From Marinimicrobium sp. C6131 (GTDB lineage: Bacteria; Pseudomonadota; Gammaproteobacteria; Pseudomonadales; Cellvibrionaceae), in the NCBI RefSeq assembly GCF_026153455.1, contig NZ_CP110629.1, forward strand, positions 1,240,001 through 1,304,000: a stretch of 64,000 nt of DNA. Direction: 5' to 3'. The notes below the pieces were generated by a model. The model ran no database searches, was not told the DNA's origin, and was given only the letters and a program-made list of their open reading frames with translations. The translations under genes and the position numbers were made by a program. The first letter of the stretch is position 1; each line of letters opens with the position of its first letter. This document shows, piece after piece, positions 1 through 8,758 of this stretch.

Positions 1-342
1 TCAGACCGGGTCCGGGGCCTGATGGTTGAGGAAGACTTCAGGCCGCTGCGAGCCAGTATTGAGTCCCCTCCCCTTGAGCCTTCGTCGCCGACAGCCCGAG
101 GCACCGAAGCGGCTCAGCCCGTCCCTCCCGCCTTGCGCCCCGCCTTTCTGCTAGCCGAGCCACAGGCGTACTTGCAACCCCTTGAAATCATCGAAGGGCC
201 AGAGCGAATTACCACCGGATGGTGGGACGGTGAGCCCCAGGTTCGGGACTATTACATCGTGCGTAATGCCCAGGGACAGTGGTGCTGGGCGTTTCGGGAG
301 CCGAACCGTTCAGGATGGTTTTTACAAGGGTATTTCGCGTAA
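1..342 (+). CDS. imuB: ImuB, C-terminal end (partial, cut by window start)
   Basis: The frame is open from base 1, giving 113 visible residues and a stop. The last ~50 residues carry the typical tail of the ImuB family: GPERITTGWWDG at about residues 66-77, then RDYY, and a W-rich end finishing WFLQGYFA. ImuB is a catalytically inactive Y-family polymerase homologue that bridges the beta clamp, ImuA and the error-prone polymerase DnaE2 during SOS mutagenesis. The polymerase-fold part and any beta-clamp motif lie outside the window. In most genomes dnaE2 follows imuB directly. Here a leftward RND efflux operon comes next and dnaE2 starts at 4967 on the same strand as imuB. The identification rests on the tail only, but that motif is distinctive. 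Confidence 0.85.
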   Translation, partial: SDRVRGLMVEEDFRPLRASIESPPLEPSSPTARGTEAAQPVPPALRPAFLLAEPQAYLQPLEIIEGPERITTGWWDGEPQVRDYYIVRNAQGQWCWAFREPNRSGWFLQGYFA

Positions 343-403
343 TTGTGAAAGGCGACAACCGATTCGAGGGGCGTTGCCCCTGAACCGGCTGCCGACCGCC
401 CTA

Positions 404-3400
404 TCAGGCGGATTTGGCGTCACCCGCGTGATAATCCCGCGCCAACCACAGGTAGACCGCCGGCACCACAAACAGGGTGAACAGCGTACCGATGGTCATA
501 CCGCTGGCAATCACCAACCCCATGGCATGCCGGGAGGCTGAACCGGCACCCGTGGCAATCAGCAGCGGTACCATGCCCAATACGGTCGCGGCCGTGGTCA
601 TCAGAATCGGGCGAAGACGAATGGCGGTGGCCTCTTCAATGGCCTCGCGTTTGCTGCGCCCTTCTTCCTGCAGTTTATTGGCAAATTCCACGATCAGGAT
701 ACCGTGCTTGGCAATCAGGCCGATCAGCGCCAACAGGCCCACCTGGGTGTAGATATTGATGCTGGTCAGTCCGAGGCTGATAAAGATCAACGCACCACAG
801 ATACTCATCGGTACGGTCACCATGATGATGATACTGTTGCGGAACGACTCGAACTGAGCCGCCAGCACCAGGAAGATCACCAGCAGGGCAAAGAAAAACG
901 TCATGACCAACTGCTGTCCTTCACTCTTCAACTGACGTGATTGCCCGGAGTAGTCGACAGCGAAACCGGCCGGCAGCACTTCGGCGGCGATCTCATCCAG
1001 CAAGGTCAGGGCCTCACCGAGGGAAACCCCCGGGCGGGGTACGCCAGAGATGGTGACCGAGTTCAACTGCTGGAAACCGGTCAGCGAGCGGGGCTGGACC
1101 GATTCTTCCAGCGTCACCAGCGACGACATGGGCACCAGCTCGCCCTCTACGTTCCGGGTGTAATAGTTCTCGAGTTGCTCAGGGTTCAGGCGCTCAGTGC
1201 GCTCGACCTGGGGGATCACCCGGTAAGAGCGGTTGTCCAGCGAGAAGCGTCCGGCGTAGCCACCCCCGGTCATACTGCCCAGGTCGGCGGCCGCCTGCTG
1301 CATATTGACCCCCATCAGGGCGGCCTTTTCCCGATCGATCTTGACCGTCTGGCGGGGACGGTCAATGCGCAGATCGCTGTCCACAAAGATGAACCGGCCC
1401 GTCTCTCTCGCCCGGGACAACACCTCGTCGGCCACCTCATCCAGCACCGCATAAGGCTGAGTGGTTCCGATCACAAACTCGATCGGTGCCCCGCCGCCAC
1501 CGGGCGATGGCAGTGACGGGGGCACAATCGCAAACACATCGAGACCGGGAACCTTGGACATGAATGGCTGAATCTCGTTGTCGAGAATTTCTTGTGTGGT
1601 GCGCTCCCGGCGGTCCCAGGGCGCCAGCACCATGCCGGCACCTGCGGTGTTGGAGCCGTTCATACCATTGATCACAAACATTTTCTCCAGCTCGGGAATC
1701 TGATCCCGAAGCTGATTGATATAGTCCGTATTGCGCTCGGTATAATCCAGGGTGGCGTAGGCATCACCGGTGGCAATGGTAAAGACAAAGCCCTGATCTT
1801 CCGGCGGCTCCAACTCGGTGCTGCTGGACACAAACAAAAAGTAACAGGACACCAGAATGATGAGGGCAAAGACCAGCACCACCGGGGTGGTGTTCAGCGT
1901 ACCGTGCAGCCAGCGCTGATAACCCTGGCGCAGTTTGTCAAAGTGGTCGTCCAGCCAGACTTCAAACTTCGGCCGGGGGCCACCATGGCTGCGCGAGCGC
2001 AGGATACGCGAGCACATCATCGGGGAGAGCGTCAGCGCCACCACCCCGGACAACACCACTGTCGCCGCCAGCGTGAAGGCAAACTCGACGAAAAGAATAC
2101 CGGTGAGACCACCAATAAAGCCCAGCGGAATAAACACGGCCACCAGTGTGGTGGACATGGCGATGATCGGCCAGGCCAACTGGCGCGCCCCGAGAATGGA
2201 CGCCTCCAGGCGTGACATCCCCTCTTCCACATGGCGCTGAATGTTCTCCAACATGATGATGGCATCATCCACCACAATGCCGATGGCCAGTACCATCGCC
2301 AGCAGCGTCAGCAGGTTGATCGAGAACCCGAAGATCCACATCAGGAAGAAGGTGCCCACCAGCGACAGTGGTACGGCCACCGCCGGTACAATCACGCTGC
2401 GTACCGACCCGAGGAAGGCATAAATCACCAGAATCACAATGATCAGGGCCAGTACGATGGTGAGCACCACCTCATCAATGGCGCTCTCGATGTATTCAGT
2501 GGAATCATAGGGAATGTCGGCTTCAAGGCCTTCGGGCAACTGAGGGGTAATGTCCCGATCCCAGACCTCGCGTACCTCGGCGATCACATCGAGGGCGTTG
2601 GCATCCGGGGAAATCTCAATCCCCATAAAGGTCGCGGCCAGGCCGTTAAACGTTACCGAGGTATCATAGTTCTCTGCGCCCAGTTCTACATCGGCGACAT
2701 CCCGCAACCGCACCAGTGCGCCATTTTCGGAGCGTACCACCAGATCCTCAAACGCCTCGGCACTGCGCAAATCGGTGCCGGCATTGAGGTCAATCGCCAC
2801 CATCTGACCCTTGGTCCGCCCCAGAGCGGCCAGAACGTTATTGGAACGCAGCGCGCCCATCACATCAGAGCCGGTCACACCCAGTGACGCCATCCGCTCC
2901 GGGTCCAGCCAGATACGCATGGCAAAGGTCCGGGCACCGAGAATCTGGGCCCGCTGGACCCCGGGAATGGTCGACAGCTGGGGTTCCACGACCCGCACCA
3001 GGTAGTCGGTAATCTGGTTGTTATTGAGCAGCTCACTGTAAAACGACAGATACATCGCCGCAGTCGACTGCCCGACCGCCAGTGTCACCACCGGGTCCTC
3101 GGCCTCTTCCGGCAAATCGGAGCGCAGGGCATTCACTTGCGCGGCAATCTGGGTGAGTGCTTCGTTGGGGTCGTAATCCAGTCGCAGATAGGCCTGAACC
3201 GTACTCACCCCCGCGCTGGAGGTGGACTGCACATAGTCAATGCCTTCCGCTGCCGCGACTTCCCGCTCCATCGGCTTGGTAATAAAGCCCTGAATCAGAT
3301 CCGCATCAGCGCCGATATAGGCCGTACTGACCGTCACCACGGCGTTCTGGATTTCGGGAAATTGGCGCACGTTCATATCCATGCCCGCACGCGCGCCCAG

Positions 3401-3469
3401 TAACAAAATAAACAGGCTGACCACCGAGGCCAACACCGGTTTGCGGATGAATACGTCAGTAAACCGCAT
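404..3469 (-). CDS. RND family multidrug efflux permease (HAE1 type)
   Basis: 1021 residues, the normal length of a proton-driven RND inner-membrane pump. TM1 is at about residues 10-28, followed by a large periplasmic loop, a TM2-6 block near 335-490, a second periplasmic loop and TM7-12 at the end. The TM4 motif GIVVDDAIIMLENI (about residues 398-411) holds the paired aspartates used in proton relay. By family it exports hydrophobic or amphiphilic compounds as part of a tripartite pump with a periplasmic adaptor and an outer-membrane channel. The adaptor gene is 30 nt upstream on the same strand. No outer-membrane factor is encoded nearby, so the pump probably uses a shared TolC-like channel. 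Substrate cannot be inferred. The pair lies between imuB and dnaE2 on the opposite strand. Confidence 0.93.
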   Translation of the reverse strand: MRFTDVFIRKPVLASVVSLFILLLGARAGMDMNVRQFPEIQNAVVTVSTAYIGADADLIQGFITKPMEREVAAAEGIDYVQSTSSAGVSTVQAYLRLDYDPNEALTQIAAQVNALRSDLPEEAEDPVVTLAVGQSTAAMYLSFYSELLNNNQITDYLVRVVEPQLSTIPGVQRAQILGARTFAMRIWLDPERMASLGVTGSDVMGALRSNNVLAALGRTKGQMVAIDLNAGTDLRSAEAFEDLVVRSENGALVRLRDVADVELGAENYDTSVTFNGLAATFMGIEISPDANALDVIAEVREVWDRDITPQLPEGLEADIPYDSTEYIESAIDEVVLTIVLALIIVILVIYAFLGSVRSVIVPAVAVPLSLVGTFFLMWIFGFSINLLTLLAMVLAIGIVVDDAIIMLENIQRHVEEGMSRLEASILGARQLAWPIIAMSTTLVAVFIPLGFIGGLTGILFVEFAFTLAATVVLSGVVALTLSPMMCSRILRSRSHGGPRPKFEVWLDDHFDKLRQGYQRWLHGTLNTTPVVLVFALIILVSCYFLFVSSSTELEPPEDQGFVFTIATGDAYATLDYTERNTDYINQLRDQIPELEKMFVINGMNGSNTAGAGMVLAPWDRRERTTQEILDNEIQPFMSKVPGLDVFAIVPPSLPSPGGGGAPIEFVIGTTQPYAVLDEVADEVLSRARETGRFIFVDSDLRIDRPRQTVKIDREKAALMGVNMQQAAADLGSMTGGGYAGRFSLDNRSYRVIPQVERTERLNPEQLENYYTRNVEGELVPMSSLVTLEESVQPRSLTGFQQLNSVTISGVPRPGVSLGEALTLLDEIAAEVLPAGFAVDYSGQSRQLKSEGQQLVMTFFFALLVIFLVLAAQFESFRNSIIIMVTVPMSICGALIFISLGLTSINIYTQVGLLALIGLIAKHGILIVEFANKLQEEGRSKREAIEEATAIRLRPILMTTAATVLGMVPLLIATGAGSASRHAMGLVIASGMTIGTLFTLFVVPAVYLWLARDYHAGDAKSA

Positions 3470-3499
3470 ACAATTTTTCTCCTTTAAGCCTGCTGGGCC

Positions 3500-4621
3500 T
3501 TACTGATTGACCGGCGTCGGTTCCAGCTCAGCGCTCGGCTGAACACTGGGATCATCATTGATTTCGACCGGGGCGTTATTACGCAACTTGAGCAGGCCGG
3601 ACGTGGCGATCCGCTCTCCCTCTTCCAGACCGTCCAGTACCGCGATCAGGTCGCCGCGGCGATCGCCCGTGCGTACAAATCGACGCTTGGCTCGCAAGGT
3701 CCCTTCTTCGTCTTCTGACAGAACGAAAACGGAGTTGCCATAAGGATCAAACTGAATGGCGGTCTGCGGTACAACAATCAGATCCTGGGGCTCGCCCAGA
3801 GCCAGCGTGACCCGGCCGAACATGCCCGGCCGCAGCTGTTGATCCGGATTGGCCAGAATGGCCTGAATGGTGAACGTCCGGGTAGACTCGTTGATGGCCG
3901 GTTCGATCGCACTCACCTCACCTTCAAACAACGCATTGCCATAGGCATCCACCCGGGCCTTCACCGGCAACCCCACGTCCACCGCCGCCAGTTGCCGCTC
4001 GGGCAGATCGAAGTTGAGGTACACCGGATCAAGGGACTGTACCGCCACCACCGGGCTGCCCGGCGACACATACTGGCCGATATTCACCTGCCGGATGCCC
4101 GAGATACCATCAAAGGGCGCCCGAATGGTTTTCTGACGGATCCGCGCTTCCTGGGCCTTCACCGCTGCGGTGGCCTGGGCCGCCTCACTTTCGCGGCGCT
4201 GAAGCTCGGATTTTGAGCTGTTGCCTTCGTCGAACAGTCGCTGATAGCGTTCAAGCTCCATGAGTGCAAGCTTTTCCGCCGCCTGCAACCGACGCAATTC
4301 CGCTTCATCCACTTCGATATCCAGAGACACCAACCGTTGTCCTTCGGTCACACGATCGCCATTTTCAAAATGGATTTCGGTAACAATACCACTGGCCTCG
4401 GTCGTCAGCTGAGCGCCGTTGACCGCGCGGAAACTGCCCACCGCTGTGGTTTCCTGACCCCACTGGGTCCGACCCACTTCCGTGGCGGTAATGGTGACGG
4501 TCTGCTCCGGCATGTTGTCAAAGAAATTACCGATCATGGTATTGATGAATGCCTTGAAGCCGAAAATGCCGCCAAAAACGACCCCTACGGCCACCAGCAT
4601 AATGATCATTCGCTTGGTCAT
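3500..4621 (-). CDS. RND efflux periplasmic adaptor (membrane fusion protein)
   Basis: 373 residues from the ATG at 4621. The frame stays open to 4756, but the extra residues are unlike a membrane protein start, whereas MTKRMIIMLVAV begins a clean membrane anchor (about residues 4-22) and has AGGAG and GGGAG upstream. After the anchor come the barrel-sandwich (lipoyl-like) half motifs (GIVTEIHFENGDRV), an alpha-helical hairpin around residues 95-140, and the beta-barrel and membrane-proximal domains typical of MexA/AcrA-type adaptors. It links the RND permease at 404-3469 to an outer-membrane channel. It is the first gene of a two-gene operon. A short palindrome TCGCG-cgt-CGCGA (4644-4656) lies just upstream of the start and could be an operator, but no regulator gene is adjacent. 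Confidence 0.92.
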   Translation of the reverse strand: MTKRMIIMLVAVGVVFGGIFGFKAFINTMIGNFFDNMPEQTVTITATEVGRTQWGQETTAVGSFRAVNGAQLTTEASGIVTEIHFENGDRVTEGQRLVSLDIEVDEAELRRLQAAEKLALMELERYQRLFDEGNSSKSELQRRESEAAQATAAVKAQEARIRQKTIRAPFDGISGIRQVNIGQYVSPGSPVVAVQSLDPVYLNFDLPERQLAAVDVGLPVKARVDAYGNALFEGEVSAIEPAINESTRTFTIQAILANPDQQLRPGMFGRVTLALGEPQDLIVVPQTAIQFDPYGNSVFVLSEDEEGTLRAKRRFVRTGDRRGDLIAVLDGLEEGERIATSGLLKLRNNAPVEINDDPSVQPSAELEPTPVNQ

Positions 4622-4941
4622 GCGTGTGCTCCCTACTCCTGAATCGCGCGTCGCGAAGGTATCTGACTCTGAAATGTGGTGTATTCCGAAACCCGCCGAC
4701 CGGCCCCGGAACCTACAGTGAAACCCTGGAAAAGATCTGTTGAACCCTGAAGCCAAACGGATACGCGGGGGTGGGCTCTTTAGATGTGCGCAAAGCTTAC
4801 AACAGGGCGCCGTAAAGGTACACGGTTGTTACAGAATCTTACATATGGCACCGAGGCGTATGCCTTCTTTCAATAGCAGGTCCCCTCTGTTTATTACCGC
4901 ACCGCCTGGTTGCTCTACTTGCATAATCGGCATTGTCGTAA
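4622..4941. promoter_or_regulatory. Divergent intergenic region, efflux operon / dnaE2
   Basis: About 320 bases without a credible gene lie between the adaptor start (4621, leftward) and the SOS box in front of dnaE2. It must hold the promoter of the efflux operon. The left end has the adaptor ribosome binding site and a 13-bp palindrome (4644-4656). Short open frames here (such as 4740-4955) have no recognisable protein character. I see no clear sigma70 promoter for the leftward operon. Confidence 0.4.
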
Positions 4942-4947
4942 TACTGT
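4919..4947 (+). promoter_or_regulatory. Candidate sigma70 promoter of dnaE2
   Basis: TTGCAT (4919-4924) and TACTGT (4942-4947) are spaced by 17 bases. The -10 is poor, but its last bases overlap the LexA box, as expected of an SOS promoter. Transcription would begin near 4954, leaving a very short leader before the ATG at 4967. Confidence 0.4.
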
Positions 4948-4961
4948 ATATATAAACAGGT
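4942..4961 (+). promoter_or_regulatory. LexA binding site (SOS box) of dnaE2
   Basis: TACTGTATATATAAACAGGT contains CTGT-N8-ACAG (core 4944-4959) with an AT-only spacer and is close to the gammaproteobacterial consensus taCTGTatatatatACAGta. It lies just upstream of dnaE2. Its right end overlaps the likely ribosome binding site AGGT (4958-4961), so LexA would cover both promoter and translation start. Confidence 0.85.
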
Positions 4962-4966
4962 ATTGA

Positions 4967-7900
4967 ATGCAGCACGCCATGAGCTACGCCGAACTCGTCT
5001 GTCAGAGCAATTTTTCCTTTCTGGAGGGAGCATCCCACCCCGAAGAGCTGATGGCCCGGGCCGATGAATTGGGCTACCGGGCGCTGGCACTCACCGACGA
5101 ATGCTCGGTGGCCGGCGTTGTACGCGCCTACGCGGAACACCGCCGGCTCGGGTCAGAAACCCGGCTGATCGTCGGCAGTCGGCTGCGCCTGCCACCGGGG
5201 CTGGACGTGGTTTTGCTTTGCCCCAGCCGTCAAGCCTATGCCGAGCTCTGCCGGATCATCAGTAACGCCCGACGGCGCAGCCCCAAGGGTCAGTACCAAC
5301 TTGAAAAGTGGGATCTGAAATCTGTCCAGCATGGACTGCTGTTATGGTTGCCCTCCGGCGACGGAGCGCTGGATCATCGCTGGGGCCAATGGTTGAAAAA
5401 CCATCATGAGGGTCGACTCTGGCTGGGCATACGACGTCACCTGACGCACCGGGAGCACCGGATGATTGCTCACTGCGAGCAGCTCGCACAGGACCTGGAC
5501 CTGCCCCTGTGCGCCTGCGGTGATGTCTTGATGCACCGGGCCGAACGCCTGCCACTACAGCAGGTGCTCACCGCCATACGCCTGGGCACCACCGTTGCCA
5601 AAGCCGGTCGCAGGCTCTGCCCGAATGCCGAGCAAAGCCTGCGCAGTCGCGCCAAACTCGAAAAACTGTTCAAGCCCGAATGGCTGGCCGAAACTCTGGC
5701 GATTGCCGAGCGCTGTACTTTTGATCTGGGGGAGCTGCGCTACGAATATCCGGCCGAACTGGTCCCCCAGGGGCAAACGCCCTTCTCTTATTTATGCGAC
5801 TTGGTGGAACGGGGAGTCCGGAAACGTTTCCCCGAAGGTCCCGATGCCGCCGTGAGGGCGACGATCGATAAGGAGCTGGACCTGATTGACAGTCTCGGTT
5901 ACGCGCACTTTTTCCTGACCATTCATGACCTGGTCGTCTTTGCTCAACGTCGCGGCATTTTGTATCAGGGGCGGGGCTCGGCCGCCAACTCGGTGGTGTG
6001 TTACTGCCTGGAAATCACCGCCGTCGACCCGAGACACATCAAAGTTCTGTTTGAACGCTTCCTTTCCAAGGAACGGAATGAACCGCCCGATATCGATGTG
6101 GATTTCGAACACGAGCGGCGCGAGGAAGTCATTCAGTACATTTATGAAAAGTACGGGCGCCCCCGGGCAGCGCTGGCCGCCACCGTCATCCGCTACCGGT
6201 TCAAAAGTGCCCTGCGGGATGTGGGCAAGGCACTCGGTATCGGCGAATCCCATCTGGACTTTCTGATCCGCAACATCAACCGGCGGGACCGGGACAGCCA
6301 GTGGGAGCAGCAGGTAACCGATATCGGACTGGACCCCGAATCCGGAACTGCCCGGCAGTTGGTGCAGTTGGTCAATGAGCTGCGCGGTTTTCCCCGCCAC
6401 CTGTCGCAACATGTGGGGGGCTTTGTCATTTCTTCGGGGCCACTCTACGAGCTGGTTCCCATTGAGAATGCGGCCATGGCTGAGCGCACGGTCATCCAGT
6501 GGGACAAGGATGACATCGAAACCCTGGGACTGCTGAAGGTGGATGTACTGGCACTGGGCATGCTCACCGCGCTGCGCAAAAGTTTTGATCTGGTGCGCCG
6601 GCACTGGGGACGCTCACTGACCCTGTCCGAACTGACCGGCGCCATGGATGACCCGACGGTCTACCGGCTGATTCAGAAGGCCGACACCGTGGGGCTGTTT
6701 CAGATAGAGTCCCGGGCGCAGATGTCCATGCTGCCCCGCCTGAAACCGGCCTGCTATTACGACCTGGTCATCCAGATTGCGATTGTCCGCCCGGGGCCGA
6801 TCCAGGGCGGCATGGTACATCCCTACCTGAAACGCCGGAACAAGGAAGAAGCGGTTGACTACCCGTCCGAGGACGTCAAAGGCGTCCTGGAGCGCACCCT
6901 GGGGGTTCCCATTTTTCAGGAACAGGTCATTCAACTGGCCATGGTGGCCGCCGGATTTACGGGCGGAGAGGCCGACCAATTACGACGCGCCATGGCGGCC
7001 TGGAAAAAAACCGGCGACCTGGGAAAGTTTCACGGCAAACTGGTGGATGGCATGGTGGCCCGGGGCTACACCAACGAGTACGCGCAGCGCATTTATCAGC
7101 AGATCTGCGGTTTTGGCGAATACGGTTTTCCCGAATCCCACTCGGCCAGTTTTGCCCTGCTCGCCTATGCCTCGGCATGGCTGAAACAACACTACCCGGA
7201 AGCCTTCTACACGGCGCTGCTCAACAGTCATCCCATGGGGTTTTATTCCCCGTCACAGTTGATTCAGGATGCCCGTCGCCACGGGCTGGAGGTGCGACCG
7301 GTCTGCGTGAATTGCTCGGAGCGGGATCACTGCCTGGAGAAAACCGATCAGGGCTGGGCCATTCGTCTCGGCTTCCGGTTGGTCAAGGGACTTTCCGAAA
7401 CCGGTATCGCTCAGCTTGTGAAGCAGCCTCGCCGGGACGGCCGGAACGGAGAGTGCCGTTTTCATCAGGTGTCCCAGTTGCAGTCCGCCGGCTTCAGTCA
7501 GCGGGACCTCGAAGCCCTGGCCAGCGCCAACGCCCTGCATTGCCTCAGTGACAACCGCTACCAGACCCGATGGACATTGATGGACCAGAGTCACTCCCTG
7601 CCGCTGTTTGCCGACCTCGATGAACCACCCCCCCTGGCACAGGCGGCCGAACCGGAGGCGGACTACTTACCGGCCCCAAGCGAGCTGGACAATCTGGTGG
7701 AGGATTATGCCAGTACCGGGCTGACCCTGAACCGTCATCCGATCACCCTTCTCGATGAAGCCGGTGTGATCGGACGTTTTACCCGGGCCAAAGACCTGAA
7801 CACCCGGGATCACAAATCCATGGTAGCGGTTGCCGGTGTAGTGACCGGACGGCAGAGCCCCGGAACAGCCGCCGGAGTCACTTTCATTACTCTTGAGGAC

Positions 7901-8098
7901 GATACCGGCAACAGCAACGTTGTGGTCTGGCTGGCCACGGCCCGGGCCCAAAAGCAGGCCTATTTAACCGCACGACTGCTGAAAGTTCACGGCATTCTCG
8001 AACGGGAGGGAGACGTCGTTCATATCATTGCGGGCCGTCTGGAGGACCTCAGCCACCGGCTGGAGGCGTTGTCCACCCGATCCCGGGACTTTCACTGA
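4967..8098 (+). CDS. dnaE2: Error-prone DNA polymerase III alpha-like subunit DnaE2 (ImuC)
   Basis: 1043 residues, the usual DnaE2 length and shorter than replicative DnaE (~1160). The N-terminal PHP domain starts with YAELVCQSNFSFLEGASHPEEL. The polymerase palm carries GRGSAANSVVCYCLEI and the catalytic PDIDVDF at about residues 374-380. The HSASFALLAYASAWLKQHYP block near 725-745 is a family hallmark, and an OB fold lies near the C-terminus. DnaE2 performs translesion synthesis with ImuA and ImuB after DNA damage. ATG 4967 is chosen because AGGT sits 5 nt upstream; ATG 4979 (MSYAEL) is also possible and matches many homologues. A strong SOS box lies directly in front. It faces the same way as the imuB fragment at 1-342. 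Confidence 0.95.
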   Translation: MQHAMSYAELVCQSNFSFLEGASHPEELMARADELGYRALALTDECSVAGVVRAYAEHRRLGSETRLIVGSRLRLPPGLDVVLLCPSRQAYAELCRIISNARRRSPKGQYQLEKWDLKSVQHGLLLWLPSGDGALDHRWGQWLKNHHEGRLWLGIRRHLTHREHRMIAHCEQLAQDLDLPLCACGDVLMHRAERLPLQQVLTAIRLGTTVAKAGRRLCPNAEQSLRSRAKLEKLFKPEWLAETLAIAERCTFDLGELRYEYPAELVPQGQTPFSYLCDLVERGVRKRFPEGPDAAVRATIDKELDLIDSLGYAHFFLTIHDLVVFAQRRGILYQGRGSAANSVVCYCLEITAVDPRHIKVLFERFLSKERNEPPDIDVDFEHERREEVIQYIYEKYGRPRAALAATVIRYRFKSALRDVGKALGIGESHLDFLIRNINRRDRDSQWEQQVTDIGLDPESGTARQLVQLVNELRGFPRHLSQHVGGFVISSGPLYELVPIENAAMAERTVIQWDKDDIETLGLLKVDVLALGMLTALRKSFDLVRRHWGRSLTLSELTGAMDDPTVYRLIQKADTVGLFQIESRAQMSMLPRLKPACYYDLVIQIAIVRPGPIQGGMVHPYLKRRNKEEAVDYPSEDVKGVLERTLGVPIFQEQVIQLAMVAAGFTGGEADQLRRAMAAWKKTGDLGKFHGKLVDGMVARGYTNEYAQRIYQQICGFGEYGFPESHSASFALLAYASAWLKQHYPEAFYTALLNSHPMGFYSPSQLIQDARRHGLEVRPVCVNCSERDHCLEKTDQGWAIRLGFRLVKGLSETGIAQLVKQPRRDGRNGECRFHQVSQLQSAGFSQRDLEALASANALHCLSDNRYQTRWTLMDQSHSLPLFADLDEPPPLAQAAEPEADYLPAPSELDNLVEDYASTGLTLNRHPITLLDEAGVIGRFTRAKDLNTRDHKSMVAVAGVVTGRQSPGTAAGVTFITLEDDTGNSNVVVWLATARAQKQAYLTARLLKVHGILEREGDVVHIIAGRLEDLSHRLEALSTRSRDFH

Positions 8099-8116
8099 GC
8101 CCGAATGCGCTGCTGA

Positions 8117-8719
8117 TTACTGCCGAGTAAAAACCAGACAGCGATTGTTGGCGGGCAGCTCAAGGGTTTCGCTTAGGTGCAACCCCCTGAGCTCGGCCTC
8201 TTCGGCGACCGTCTGACGGTTGCGAATGCCACGGTGCGCGACCTGGGATCGGAGCTGCCGGTCGAACGCCGCGTTGCTCTCACTGGTGAATTCACCCTGT
8301 TCATTGAAAGGCCCATAGACAACCAACAGCCCGCCGGGTGACAGGATACGCGCACAGCCATCCAGCAGCGACAGCACCGCTTCCCAGGACATAATATGAA
8401 AGGTATTCGACGTGAACACCGCGTCCGTCTGCTCAAGGGGCCACACTGGCTGCGTAACATCGAGGGTCAACGGCGGTTGCAGGTTGCTGCCAAAATAATC
8501 CGCCAGCCAGGTCCGTATGCCTTCATGGTGTTCAGGCAAATCGCTGGTCTGCCACGTCAAATGCGGCATGGCTGCCGCAAAGTACACGGCATGTTGCCCG
8601 GTGCCCGTACCGATTTCAAGGACGTGACGGAAGGTCGCAAAACGCGGCGCGAGTACCGACAATATGGGCTGCTTGTTGTTCTCGCAGGCTTGGGAGAAGG
8701 GTTTGTCGACGACCGTCAT
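8117..8719 (-). CDS. DUF938 family SAM-dependent methyltransferase-like protein
   Basis: 200 residues from ATG 8719, which has GGAG 8 nt upstream; the longer frame to 8752 has no comparable signal. The SAM-binding glycine motif EIGTGTGQHAVYFAAAMP falls at about residues 29-46, followed by the DUF938 hallmarks TSNTFHIMSWEAV and a YGPFNEQGEFTSESNAAFD segment (about 135-155). The fold is a class I methyltransferase, but substrate and activity are unknown for this widespread family. It converges with dnaE2 (18 nt between stops) and follows the spermine-synthase-like gene on the same strand by about 40 nt, so the two may be co-transcribed. Confidence 0.85.
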   Translation of the reverse strand: MTVVDKPFSQACENNKQPILSVLAPRFATFRHVLEIGTGTGQHAVYFAAAMPHLTWQTSDLPEHHEGIRTWLADYFGSNLQPPLTLDVTQPVWPLEQTDAVFTSNTFHIMSWEAVLSLLDGCARILSPGGLLVVYGPFNEQGEFTSESNAAFDRQLRSQVAHRGIRNRQTVAEEAELRGLHLSETLELPANNRCLVFTRQ

Positions 8720-8758
8720 AAGAACGACTCCGGCACGGTGAAAGAGGCCCATTGTATC

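Noticed and set aside
367..381. Short AGGGGC-GTT-GCCCCT hairpin between imuB and the RND gene
   Set aside because: Six base pairs, 3-base loop and no T-run; too weak to call a terminator.
4829..5140. Leftward 103-residue frame overlapping the SOS box and dnaE2 start
   Set aside because: Conflicts with dnaE2 and its promoter; no homology seen.
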